Source of the DNA: Glycine soja
Taxonomy: Eukaryota; Streptophyta; Magnoliopsida; Fabales; Fabaceae
Assembly: GCF_004193775.1 (NCBI RefSeq)
Contig: NC_041019.1
Coordinates: forward strand, 16,091,020 to 16,155,019
DNA length: 64,000 nucleotides
Direction of reading: 5' to 3'
Shown: one piece after another, positions 22,783-34,400 of the stretch
Numbering within the stretch: the first letter of the stretch is position 1
Layout of the letters: the number at the start of each line of letters is the position of its first letter
The notes under the pieces: generated by a model
Seen by the model: only the letters and a program-made list of their open reading frames with translations
What the model was told of the DNA's origin: nothing
The model's database searches: none
Position numbers and translations under genes: made by a program

Positions 22783-24695
22783 AACATGCAGTGGCAGATA
22801 TAGGTAGGGGTGATGGTCATAGAACATTTAATCGTGGTAGAAGACATGGTCTTAGTTTGGGATCTCCAATTACCACCAACCCTTCCACCTCCTCGATTCA
22901 CATATCAACCTCAGAGTCGATGATTCATGTCGTTGCACTGACTCCAAACAAACTTCATATAGCTCAAGACCAACCAAATCTGACCATTGTAAGGGAGTCA
23001 ATTCCCACTACCCCTGTTAGAGATGCTTCACCTTCAGCACCAGATGATTCTCTTACACCTGAGTACCCACCAGATCCAAATTGTGAACATATTGTTGATT
23101 AAAGGCCTTTCATTCGTGCATATAAAGGAGAGTAAGTGCAATTTATTTAACTATTAATTTTTCTTAAATTTTTTTAAAATGTGGTATTGAAAATGTCTTT
23201 GTACATAGGTTTCAACCAACATATGGATGTTCTAATATCATATCAAATATCATTAGGGCAAAATTTGATTTAGCTGCAAGTTGGTTGAAGGTATCAATTG
23301 AACTTCACGATAGGCGGTTTGGAGAGTTTACGATAATTTGAATTATGGTTTAATTTAAAATGGATTGTTTCTTGTATCATTTCTAATTTAGTACTTGTTT
23401 CCCATTTTATGCAAAAAGAGTATAGGTGGCACCCAGAAAAAGAGCGAGTCATTAGAGTTGTTTTTGAGACAAAAGAGTCACGCATTTTCAAAAGTGCAAT
23501 GAACAAGATCAGAAATGATCAAGATAAAGGAAAATGGATAACAACCAATGTTCGAGCAGCCTTGGACGAACATTGGGGTTCTATAGATTTCCTAAACAAG
23601 AGCTCCACTGCCAAGGCGAATCGATCTGTTGATAGAGGAGCCTCAACATACTGTGGTTGTTCCATATCTACTGCATCTCACTTTGAAAAGCTGGTAATTT
23701 CACTTTTTATACACACACACCTCATTGATTTTCAATTCAATTTAATTAATTAAACGTTTTAAAATTTTAACTTTTTAAATTTATGTAGTCAAAGGAGTTT
23801 CAAAGACCACCAATTGCTTGGGAGGTGATGGAGAAAACTAAGAAATTGAAGTCGAGAGAATGGATCAATGATAAGTCCTGCGAATTTGTTGTAAGTTGTT
23901 TTTTCTAATTCTATCACTTTATTTGATATATAGTGGCTAGTATTATAAATGAACTCATACCTTTGGTTAATATCTCTTAAACTTATTTACACATCTTGAT
24001 TTTCTTTTCTTTAGCCAATATTAAATGTTTGTGATTGGCTAGTATAAACTTTGAAGCCTACTATAGTAGATTAAAGTCAATTTTTTTTCCTATATTAGTG
24101 GTGATTTTCTTGAATATTAATCCTTATATGTCTACACATTTAATAATTTATCTTCATACCTCACTTTATATTGAAGGAGAAATATCAACATTGTCGAGAT
24201 GAAATCTTACAGCATTCAACAGAGGAAGGCACATTTACACAGGATTCCCCTAGCACTGCTACTTATGTTAATGATAATGAAATATATTTGAATGTTGTTG
24301 AAGGTCCAAATTACAAGGGGAACATGTATGGGCTAGGTACTTTGAACAAAAGGTTTAGTTGCTCAAAATCAGCTCCATCTACTTTTATTGCTCATGTGGA
24401 AGACCAAATAGAGGAAATGCGTGAGACAATTAATAAATTAAATGTTAAGCTTTTGGCAAAGGCAAATAAGGAGAATACACTTGGGGAAAAGATGTTGTAG
24501 TTGATGGAGAATCATGACCACCAAAGTCAGGATATGCGACAACAGATGCAAGAACAAAATGAGCAAATGCAGTGTATACTGCAACACTTGCATATTCAGC
24601 CTATCATGTCCGCTCCTAGTCCATCGACTACCATAGCTGATGGAATTGCCCACCATGTTAATGATGCTCAAGTTGATTGTCCTCATGACATGTGA
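22783..24695 (+). pseudogene. CACTA TNPA-like gene (Transposase_24 type)
   Basis: This is the second gene of CACTA-1, expected to encode the protein that binds subterminal repeats. Pieces in order: a Ser/Thr/Pro-rich N-terminal exon (about 22783-23102, SLGSPITTNPSTSSIH); a region around 23210-23300 (NIISNIIRAKFDLAASW); 23409-23690 with YRWHPEKERVIRVVFETKESRIFKSAMNKIR and a domain ending in FLNKSSTAKANRSVDRGASTY; 23788-23890 (KEFQRPPIAWEVMEKTKKL, REWINDKSCEFV); 24171-24500 with KYQHCRDEI, YGLGTLNKRF and a predicted coiled coil; then an in-frame stop at 24498-24500 and a Gln/Met-rich tail to 24695. The order is typical of plant Ptta/En/Spm proteins. Exon boundaries are approximate and at least one stop is present. 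Confidence 0.8.
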
Positions 24696-24959
24696 AAGGA
24701 TCACTGACTCTTGGTAATTGTTTATTTTAGTTTGATTATGGCATGTTAGTTATGAATTTGAACCTTATTAAACTTTTACATTGCATTTTATTAAACTTTG
24801 AAAACTTTGAATTTGCACTTTATCAATCTTTAAAATATTTACTCATTATGAATGTCCACTTTTATTTATAAGTTTGACTATACAATTTAATTAAAATTTA
24901 TATTTACAGTCGATAATTATTAAGCAAGTCAAAATGTAAAAACAAAACATACAACATAT

Positions 24960-25556
24960 TTTTGTTTAGCGACCAAATTTGCATCCGAATTGTATTTTTA
25001 GTTAATTTTATATTTAAAATTAATAATTAAATGGCGACCGAATTAGCAATGGAAATGCATTTTATTTTGAAATTAATTATTTACTAGTGACCGAACTATA
25101 TTTTATGTATTTTATTATAAACTAGCCACCGAATTAGCGACCGAAAGTAATTTTATTTTATAATTATTTATTCAATAGTGACCAAAACAGCTACCGAAAA
25201 CCACCTTAAATTATTTTATATTTAAAATTAATTATTTGATAGCGATCAAATATTATTTTATATTTATTTTATATTTAGAATTTAATTATTTATTAGAAAC
25301 TGAATTAGTGATTTTGGGTTTCAATTGCTGAATTGGTCCCAAGTGATGTAGCAACAAAATACACAGTGGCCGAATTTATTTTTTTGCGATCGACTATTTC
25401 GGTCGCTAATTAGCGATCGAATATAAATTCAGTTTCTAAGGACTTAGCGACTAGACTTTTTGAGATGTAAATAATTCGGTCACTATTTTGGTGGCTATAC
25501 TTTTAGCGACCGAATTTAATGATTTATCGGTCGCTAACAATGAATTTTTAGTAGTG
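24960..25556 (+). repeat. CACTA-1 right subterminal and terminal repeats
   Basis: Repeated TAGCGACCGAA / TTCGGTCGCTA motifs (for example at 25133, 25398 and 25505) lead to the terminus ATTTTTAGTAGTG at 25556. The array mirrors that at 8531-8880. Confidence 0.87.
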
Positions 25557-26691
25557 TATACTAAATTGTCTTCGATTTGGTATATAGAGCTCAGCATTTG
25601 GACAAATAGACGTGAACCAACGAGATCTTAGAACAACGTTGCGACGAACTAACTGAGAGATATAGATAGGTTAGAGGAGTTTATTGTTTGTTTACAAATT
25701 TTAATACCATAGTTGGGGTCAGGGAACCAATTTATGAGGATGTATGTCTGCCTCTGTGCATGCTGGTTTTCAAGAAAAATTGTGTTTTTAACTAAGGGGA
25801 TGTAATATATTTGTTATTGATGAATGAAATTGTGAACAATGTTGTTTTTGTAATGATTGGAATTTTTGGGAAAAGTCTTAATTACAAAGGAGACACTGCC
25901 CAAAATTTTATATTTTTTCTTCTATTTACTTCTTTATTAAATTTTAAATAGGCATAAGAGTTTGTTTTGTATACCATAGTTTTCCTCTTTAATTTAGAAT
26001 TTTCCCTAAAATATCAGTCTTATGATATTATGGATTGTTGTTTTATGAAATTTGTGTTGTCTGAAGACCTGGGGAATGTGAATTTGAGGCATGAATTTAT
26101 GTGTATATATGTACGTAGAATGTAATTGCTTGTGATGTTGATGATATTGAGATGGGATGATGTTGATGTTGATGATGACATTGAGATGTGATGATGTTGA
26201 TGTTGATGATGTCATCATGATGAATGTATGCTATGTATGTACATGGGTGGTGCAGTGACCTGTTGGATATCCCTGGAGATGGAAGGAGATTAGTTTAAAA
26301 ATTTCATGCGTCCTTGGAGAATGAAGGGGATTGCTTAGAATTTTTAACTATCCATGGTTAGAGCATTGATGGTGCCCATGTTTCATACTTCATAGTTGCA
26401 TGGAAATAGTATAAACTTTGTCAATAAGTACCTATAGTTTTTCATGAGAAAAAATACTGACACTTGGGGGGCATGCCACTTGGTTTGGAACTATTGAGAA
26501 TGATTGTGGTTATTGTTATTGTTTTCTTGCTAATCATTGTCATCTGGTGCTTGTTGATCTTTTATAATAAACTCACCCTTGCAATTTTGTATCATGTTGT
26601 TGGTGCCTATGATGATCTCGAACTTTTATTTGTGGGAGCAGATGAGCAGCAGTAGGTGTCATGGAGGGGAGTCTTTTGTTGAAGCCGCTAA
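25557..26691 (+). repeat. Long LTR copy 3, right piece
   Basis: This piece is similar to 6364-7850 of copy 2 (GATTTGGTATATAGAGCTC, the TGCATGCTGGTTTTCAAG unit, the TGATGTTGATG tract, then TTTGTGGGAGCAGA), with deletions relative to copy 2. It stops at 26691 where a second CACTA terminus begins, so the last part of this LTR is missing. Confidence 0.8.
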
Positions 26692-26711
26692 CACTACTAA
26701 AAAGATAAGTT

Positions 26712-26985
26712 TTAACATCGTCCTATTAACATCGATTATTTGAAAACCGATGTCGTTAAGCACTTACAACATCGATTTTCAAATAACTGATCTTAACAGC
26801 TCCATTTAGTGCGATTTTAATATCGGTTATTTTAAAACCGATGTTGTAAGTGCTTGACGACATCAGTTTTAAAATAACCGATGTTAACACCTCGATTTAG
26901 TGTGATTTTAACATCGGTTATTTTAAAACCGATATCATATAAGCACTTACAACATCGGTTTTAAAATAACTGACGTTAATATAAA
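26712..26985. repeat. CACTA-2 left palindromic subterminal repeats
   Basis: Several successive units of about 28 bases each read AACATCGGTTATTTTAAAACCGATGTTG or variants. Every unit is an inverted repeat with a TTTTAAAA-like centre. Confidence 0.85.
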
Positions 26986-26989
26986 CTCT

Positions 26990-27790
26990 TTTTCTTTAAT
27001 TATTAGTATATTTTTAAAAAAATCATATATTGAGTTATTAATTATATTTTAATTAAAAAAATATAATAATTAATAAACAATAACAACTTCAAAAGGTAAG
27101 CATTTAAAAAGTAAACTAAATTTTTAAAATAAATTCTGTAATTTTAATTTTATTGTTTCATGATTATCTTTTAAATATAACACACATTTATATTAATTAT
27201 TGCATATTAGTTCATTCGAAAATTAAAAAAAAAATTGTTTTTAATAGTAGAGTTTAACTTTTATAGAATTTTTATAGAATGTTGGTAAAAACAATTATAT
27301 CGTCAAACAATTAAAATTTATTATGAATATATTTTATTTAATTATTACAAAAATAAAAAATTTATCATACAAAAACATTTATACAAACAATGTATATATT
27401 ATTTATTATCAAAATGTCTAATAAATATTTAAAAAATATATTTTATGAGATATTTGTCACCATTCAATAAATAAATATTAAATTATCATTATACTTTAAA
27501 ATCTCTACAAACTTATACCTACGACTACTTTTACTTTTGGATATAATTAAATGTAGATTAAATATATATAATTTATTATTTTAAAAAATTAAGATTATTT
27601 ATTAAATTTTTTATTTTATAGAAAAATATAAAATTTGTAACTTAGTTATATATTTTATTTATTTAAATAATTTATTTTCCCATACTAATGATTGTTTGGC
27701 ACTTTGGTTTTGTTTTTTTTTTCCATACTAATGTCGTCGTATGCAACACTCTTGTCTCTTTGTATCGTGCGTGTGTGTTTAACATTCACA
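26990..27790. other. AT-rich spacer before captured ADSS exon
   Basis: Very AT-rich, non-coding. It could include a remnant of the captured gene's upstream region near 27720-27790. Confidence 0.4.
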
Positions 27791-28155
27791 ATGAACAACA
27801 TCTCATCGCTGACCCTTGATTCTCACGCAATATGCAGCACTCAGCACCTCATCTCCCTCCGCTAAGTTTGCCCCACTCGAAACATCGTTGTATGCTTCGC
27901 GAAGCCCGTCGCGCCTCCCCCACCAAGCTCGCTACTGCCGACACCTCTGGCAGCCTCATCGGGGCGCTGAGCCAGGTCTTTGACTTGCTAGGTTGCCAGT
28001 GGGGCAACGAGGGAAAAGGGAAACTCGTCGACATATTGGCCCAGCACTTCGAAATCATTGCTCGCTGCCAGGTATTGCCAAAGTTCTCTTCTTTTTCAAT
28101 TTTCATGGCTTTTGTGTTTGTTTCAAATCTTGGGTCGTTCAGAAAGTCGATGGAA

Positions 28156-28159
<4 letters not shown>

Positions 28160-28195
<36 letters not shown>

Positions 28196-28196
28196 T

Positions 28197-28231
<35 letters not shown>
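28160..28231 (+). repeat. GT/GA compound microsatellite
   Basis: A (GT)n run followed by (GAGT) and a (GA)n run, in the first intron of the captured adenylosuccinate synthetase. Confidence 0.95.
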
Positions 28232-28233
<2 letters not shown>

Positions 28234-29287
28234 CTTTGGTGGCAGTGTTGTGTTAGGGTTGATTGCTCTGTGGTTTAACTGAATCACTGCATTTTGTTTG
28301 TTTTTTTTTTTTAAGGTTTTTGATATTTTAATGTATTATGAGAAGAACACTAGATTGAACCTGGAATTGGGAGGCCTGCCAATTTTATGCCTGAGATTAC
28401 AGAGATGTCATTTTTGTTTCTTTCATTATTGAATAATGTTTTATTTTAGCTCTTTCATGCTAGCAAAGGGTAGTGGTTTGACATTTTGACTTTTGAGTCC
28501 CTGATGTTTCATTATCGATTATTTTGTGTCCTTGTCATTGCTTTGAATGATTTGCACTTGAGTTTATTGTGATTGCATTTTATTGTAACTAGGTTGTTTA
28601 TAGACATACATAATAATAGTCCCTTTGTTTATAGATATATCAAAGCTTCAACGACCACATGTTTAGGAGTTCAATCCTTGCTGCTCTTGTTCTTTTTACG
28701 GTTAAATGCTTAAATTAATTTAGGACTATTACTGGATAGCCTTATAGTAGGCTTTAAGAAGGCCCCCTGTCACTATCGGACATTTGCACCTGTCACTATT
28801 AGACAGCCAAAGGTAGTTACTTATCTTGAATCTATTTTGATCTCTATTCTTCATATTTTGATGTATACTTCAAAATGGGTTGGTTCTTTAGTAGCTTTTG
28901 AATAAGCTTATTCTTCGATATTATCCTCTTTCTTATTATGTTAGGAATAGGGAAGAGGAAGGAAAAAATTCTATTGTGAGATATTAGACTTTTCACTGTT
29001 GACTTTATTTATTTAATGCATGGCTAAAATGTTCAACCAGTAAGTGAATAAATAGGCTGAAAGAAACTATTAACACTTTCATATGACTTAATCTATGGGC
29101 TCTTGTACTTTTCTCATTTGCACCATTAAAATAAATTGTGTTGTTTTTAATTAAAATAAAATTTTCAACTGGTAATTAAAATTAAATCTATTTAATTTGG
29201 TATTCCCATTATATATCTTTTATTGTTGAAGTATGGAACAATAATGGGCCCTTTCTCCTGAATTGAAAGACACATGTTTATATTAAT

Positions 29288-29370
29288 GCAATTGAACTGC
29301 TTGGACTCTTGATTCCAGCATACGCAGAAGCCTTAGGGAATCAAGTGTTTCATGGAGTAAAGTATCCCTT
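29288..29370 (+). pseudogene. Probable GDSL lipase exon fragment
   Basis: The frame reads AIELLGLLIPAYAEALGNQVFHGVKYPL and is followed by a strong donor-like GTAAGT at 29371. It resembles the segment of plant GDSL esterase/lipases with the pattern ELLGLPLIPAYxEAxGxQVLHGVNYAS, from memory of the family. No other GDSL block is visible nearby. It lies between adenylosuccinate synthetase exons, so it could be a second captured gene. The match is short. Confidence 0.5.
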
Positions 29371-31267
29371 GTAAGTTTTTAGCATATTATACAAGTATAT
29401 TGAACTACGTTGTAAGATATAAGTGTTAGAAAATAAATCTCATGATACTTTAATCTGTAGCCCTTCAAATATATGCATTAAAACTACATCAAAAGCTTTG
29501 CTTGGATAAACTAAAAGATGAATGTCAGAAGATTAGAGAAACTTTGGTTCTATCACTAGGCCTAATCTCAGAACTCATTTAACTTGTAGCATTTTAGAAT
29601 AAAATCAATTTGATCTTTTCACTGTAATTGTTGAACATTAATTCTGAAAATTAGCATGCATGATTACTGTTGATCTAAACTAATGCTTGTAGATTGTAAT
29701 GCTTCATTTTTTGCCAGAAAAAGGAGTGGTGGCATGTGATATTTCTTATTTGTTTTTCTTGAGATGCTCCTCTATAGTCAAACTATAATTTAATTACTTT
29801 TGATTATGCTTTGCCAAAGTTGATTGCTATTGTTGCCCTTTTTCTTTCTTGAAATTCAGAGGAAACTCTATCCCTTGAATAATGTGTTACGAGCATCTAG
29901 TGAAATATTATATAAACAAGATTTTACTTTGTTGTCCAATCTGCTTCCTATTATGAGTAGACTTCAACTATGAACATTTTCTTACTTCTTTTGCTAACAT
30001 ATTACTGGTAGGAGACAAAACAAAAAGGCACCAAATAGTATAATCTTTAGCAATTTTGTATGTTAGTTGTGTCTATTACTCATGGATATGATTATTGGTC
30101 AGGGATAAACTTTTAGATGGATATTAACAATTTGTCTTGGAGGATTCTAAAATAATGTTCAATGCTAAAGAGACAAGCTAGACAGATTCTCCCTTAGAAT
30201 AGGATTATTGTAAGTTTAATTTTGATAAAAAATTTTGTTTTTATCATGTAATTATATCTAGTGTATTGTTTTATAACTTGCTAATGCTTTATAACTTGTT
30301 TATGTGATTAATGATTAATGTTTTATATTAAAGTTGTGTGCATTATGGGTGAACCTTAGTTTTCCGTTTGAGATTGAATACAAGGATTAATACAGATAGT
30401 TTTGATTAATCATTATATTCGATTTGAATTGGCCATTTGGATAGTTTGGGAAGAGTCATTTTGGTAAATTTCTCTCATTTTAATCCTTATTCTCTAACTC
30501 ATTTGAATTGTCCATTTTAGATCAATGGTTTCTCATCGTTGAATCTTACCAAGTTGGATGTTTTATCATATCTTGAAGAAATACAGTTGGGTGTCTCTTA
30601 CAAACTTGTTGATGGCACTCCAATCAAATCATTCCTTTCAGATCTCCGTCTTCTTGAGCAACTGAAGGTAACTTTTCTATCTTTCCCATCTACAGCACTA
30701 TTCCTCCACCTTCACTCTAGTTTTGGATCACATGACCAAATGCTTCTATTTGATATATGACTAATATAAACCAACATGGGAAGTAACAGGGTTTTCAAGG
30801 AAGGTAAAGGTCCTTAATTTTTGGGAATTTGCGTTGCATTCTCTTACGGCTATTTGTTTTCATGTTTTAGGTGGAATATGAAGTACTTCCTGGATGGAAA
30901 TATGATATTTCTTCCATAAGAAACTATTCTGACCTTCCAAAAGCTGCAAGGCTGTATGTGGAAAGGATAGAAGAACTTGTGGGGGTCCCTAGTCACTACA
31001 TTGGTATTGGGCCTGGATGTGATGCTCTCATATACAAATGAGTCCACATTGGATTTGCATGCCTCTGTAGGTAAGTTGAGGCTTTTTGCGGTAAAGGTGT
31101 CGATTCCTTCTAAGTTTCAGTTTTTTTGGGATATAAACACATTTTTAGTGACTAGTGAGGATCAGCTACATGATGTATTATTATGTTGTTAGCCATCATC
31201 ATTGCCATTTTGGGTTTTTATATGAATTTGATACAAGGTGTTTGCAGTCTAGTTATGCAATACTACT

Positions 31268-31480
31268 TGTTAGTGTCAATTAACATTGATTTTTTGAAAA
31301 ACCGAGGTTAACTGTCACTATCAACATCGATTTTTTAAAAAAACCGATGTTGTTAGTGCCAGTTAATATCGGTTTTTTAAAAAACCGATATTAATATGTA
31401 GATTAATAACTTTCTTTTTTCATAATTCTTATCATCTAACATCGGTTATTTAAATAACCGATGTTGTATTTATTAGTTAA
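31268..31480. repeat. CACTA-2 right palindromic subterminal repeats
   Basis: These are units of ACATCGGTTTTTTAAAAAACCGATGT type, like those at 26712-26985. The last unit (ACATCGGTTATTTAAATAACCGATGT) is a perfect palindrome. The array stops just before the LINE tail. Confidence 0.85.
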
Positions 31481-31484
31481 CATC

Positions 31485-34400
31485 AAACAACAACAACAAC
31501 AACAACGCCTTATCCCACTAGGTGGGGTCGGCTACATGGATCAACTTCCGCCATAATGTTCTATCAAGTACCATACTTCTATCCAAACCATTAATTTCGA
31601 GATCCTTTTTGATAACCTCTCTTATAGTCTTTTTGGGTCTTCCTCTGCCTTGAATTGTTTGTCTTCTCTCCATCTGGTCTACTCTCCTCACTACAGAGTC
31701 TACCGGTCTTCTCTCTACATGCCCAAACCACCTAAGTCTATTTTCCACCATCTTCTCTGCAATAGGCGCTACTCCAACCCTCTCTCTAATAGCTTCGTTT
31801 CTAATTTTATCCTGTCGAGTCTTACCACACATCCACCGCAACATCCTCATCTCCGCTACACCTACTTTATTCTCATGTTGGCTCTTGACCGCCCAACATT
31901 CTGTTCCGTACAAAATCGCCGGTCTTACCGCAGTCCGATAAAACTTTCCCTTTAGCTTGATCGGTACCTTTGCATCACATAACACCCCCGATGCTTTTCT
32001 CCATTTCATCCATCCTGCTTGAATGCGATGATTCACATCCCCTTCAATTTCCCCATCATCCTGTATTACAGACCCAAGATATTTAAACCGTGTGACTTGA
32101 GGGATAATATGGTCTCCTATTTTCACCTCTGAGTTAGAAACCCTCCTTCTTTTGTTGAACTTACATTCCATATACTCCGATTTGCTTCTGCTTAGGCGAA
32201 AGCCATGTGTTTCTAGAGCTCGTCTCCAAGTTTCCAACCTCTTATTCAACTCCTCCCTCGACTCTCCAAGGAGGACTATGTCATCTGCAAAAAGCATGCA
32301 TCTCAGCGCTATCTCTTGGATTTGTTCCGTGAGGGCATCCAGAATTAAGGTAAAAAGGTAGGGGCTAAGGGTTGACCCTTGATGTAAACCAATTGTGATG
32401 GGAAAATCATCTGACTCTCCACCCTGTGTCCTAACACTAGTCGATACCCTATCATACATATCTTGGATAGCTCGAATATATGCAACCCTAACCCCTTTCT
32501 TCTCTAGAGCTTTCCACAAAATCTCTCTAGGCACTCTATCATACGCTTTCTCCAAGTCAATAAAAATCAAGTGCAAGTCTTGTTGGGCCATGCGATATTG
32601 CTCCATCACCCGCCGTAATAAGTAAATCGCTTCCATGGTCGACCTTCCCGGCATGAAACCAAATTGATTCTCAGTAACTTGAGTCTCCTTTCTTAATCTC
32701 CGTTCGATCACTCTTTCCCATAATTTCATGGTATGACTCATGAGCTTGATTCCCCTATAATTTGCACAATTTTGTATATCCCCCTTGTTCTTATAGATTG
32801 GCACTAACGTGCTTCTCCTCCATTCCTCCGGCATGCGTTTTGACCTCATAATTTCGTTAAAGAGTTCGGTGAGCCACTCAAGACCTCTATCTCCAAGAGT
32901 TTTCCATACTTCAATAGGTATGTTGTCTGGCCCCACTGCCTTACCATTACTCATTCTTTTCAACGCTTCCTTTACTTCCTGTTTCTGAATCCGACGATAG
33001 TACTTATAGTTCCGGTCCTCTTCTCTTGTGTCTAGACTGCTAGAGTCATATCCATATCCATCATTAAATAAGTTGTGGAAATACGCCTTCCACCTTTCCT
33101 TGATATCTTTTTCATGCACTAAGACTTTGCCTTCTTCATCCTTAACACACTTTACTTGATCCAAATCTCTAGTCTTCCTCTCTCTACCCTTAGCAAGCCT
33201 ATATATAGATCTTTCTCCATCCCTGGTTCCTAGAGCTTGGTATAGTCCGTCAAAAGCTTGGGCTCTTGCCTCACTCACCGCCTTTTTGGTTTCATTTCTA
33301 GCTATCTTATACTTATCCCAATTTTCAGAATTTCTACACCTAGACCACTCCTTGAAACACTCCTTTTTTACTCTAACTTTGCTCTGAACATTTTCATTCC
33401 ACCACCACGATTCTTTACCCCTAGGTCCAAAACCTCTAGATTCACCCAACGTCTCTTTAGCCACTTTAATAATCTCTTGGGACATCTTGTTCCACATATC
33501 ATTTGCACTTCCTTGTGATTGTCCACACCAACCCTCCCATATCTTTTGTTGGAAGATTCCTTGTTTCTCACCCTTCAAGTGCCACCATTTGATCCTTGGT
33601 GCTACCAGATGACTTCTTCTCTTTGCCCTATCTCTAATTCTTACATCCATAACCAAAACTCTATGTTGGGTAGTCAAGCTCTCTCCCGGGATAACTTTAC
33701 AGTTCAAGCAATACTTCCTATCAGACTTCCTGATAAGGAAGAAATCTATCTGAGAACATGTCCCTCCACTTTTGTAAGTGATAAGATGTTCCTCTCTTTT
33801 CTTAAACCATGTATTGGCTATAGAAAGATCCAAAGCCTCCGAAAACTCCAAGATGGATTTACCCTCCCCATTCATCTCCCCTAGGCCAAAACCCCCATGC
33901 ACCCCCTCAAAACCTCTAGCCACGCTACCTACATGTCCATTGAGATCCCCTCCTAGGAAAACTTTCTCTCCTTGGGGTATATCCTAAAGTACCCCTTCTA
34001 GATCCTCCCAAAATTTTACCTTAAAGTGTTCTGCTAACCCAACCTGAGGTGCGTACCCACTAATAACATTAAAGGTGTCCTGTCCCACTACCAATTTTAA
34101 GACTATGATACGATCTCCTACTCTTCTTACATCCACGACATCCTTCTTCCACTCCTTGTCCACAATAATCCCTACCCCATTTCTTGATCTGATTTTTCCC
34201 GTATACCACAGCTTAAATCCCGAGTTGTCTAATTCTTTCGCTTTTTCACCTGTCCACTTAGTTTCTTGTAGGCACATAAAATTGATCTTCCTCCTCACCA
34301 TAACATCCACTATTTCCATAGATTTTCCTGTAAGTGTGCCTATATTCCATGTACCAAAGCGAATCCTCCTGTCATGAACTAGCTTCTTTACCCACACCCG

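Larger units (their letters stand above)
8531..25556 (+). mobile_element. CACTA-1 (En/Spm) transposon, about 17 kb
   Basis: The left end is CACCACTAGAAAAATG and the right end is ATTTTTAGTAGTG, the inverse of CACTACTAAAAAT, giving a CACTA-type terminal inverted repeat. Both ends carry many copies of a GCGACCGAA-type motif, the usual subterminal transposase-binding array. Inside are a TNP2-type gene (18.6-22.2 kb) and a TNPA-like gene (22.8-24.7 kb), both on the plus strand. It splits LTR copy 3 cleanly in register. A 3-bp target duplication cannot be confirmed: the flanks are TCT and TAT. The coding parts have stops and frameshifts, and several other elements are nested inside. Confidence 0.92.
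27791..31041 (+). pseudogene. Adenylosuccinate synthetase, captured fragment
   Basis: The parent enzyme joins IMP and aspartate using GTP in plastid AMP synthesis. Exon 1 (27791-28071) begins [12 protein letters not shown], a plastid-transit-type start. It shifts frame near 27845, then reads ALSQV and [21 protein letters not shown]. This is the GTP-binding N-terminal motif, in which the usual catalytic Asp of GDEGKGK is Asn. It ends at donor GTATTG. Two last exons are intact: 30521-30667 ([23 protein letters not shown] to LLEQLK) and 30871-31041 ([19 protein letters not shown] to GCDALIYK, stop 31039-31041), each with AG/GT borders. The middle exons, most of the protein, are absent from 28072-30520. 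Introns are kept, so DNA was captured rather than cDNA. It lies inside CACTA-2. Confidence 0.88.
26692..31484 (+). mobile_element. CACTA-2, gene-carrying, right end not seen
   Basis: The left end is CACTACTAAAAAGATAAG at 26692. It is followed by an array of palindromic units of the ACATCGGTTTTAAAACCGATGT type (26712-26985). A matching array stands at 31268-31480. Between them are exons of adenylosuccinate synthetase and a probable GDSL-lipase piece, all on the plus strand. There is no transposase, so it would be non-autonomous. No TAGTAGTG right terminus is visible: an RTE LINE begins at 31485 and the sequence beyond it is unrelated. It probably lost its end at or before the LINE insertion. 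Confidence 0.72.

Noticed and set aside
22686..23102. Full 138-codon ORF as one exon
   Set aside because: Its first 30 codons translate a GT microsatellite; only the part after about 22783 looks like a TNPA-like exon.
27832..28194. 120-codon ORF as an intact gene start
   Set aside because: The true start of the captured gene is ATG 27791 in another frame. This ORF reads through a frameshift and then into the intron and microsatellite.
31650..31955. Plus-strand ORFs across the LINE
   Set aside because: They are antisense shadows of the LINE reverse transcriptase frame.
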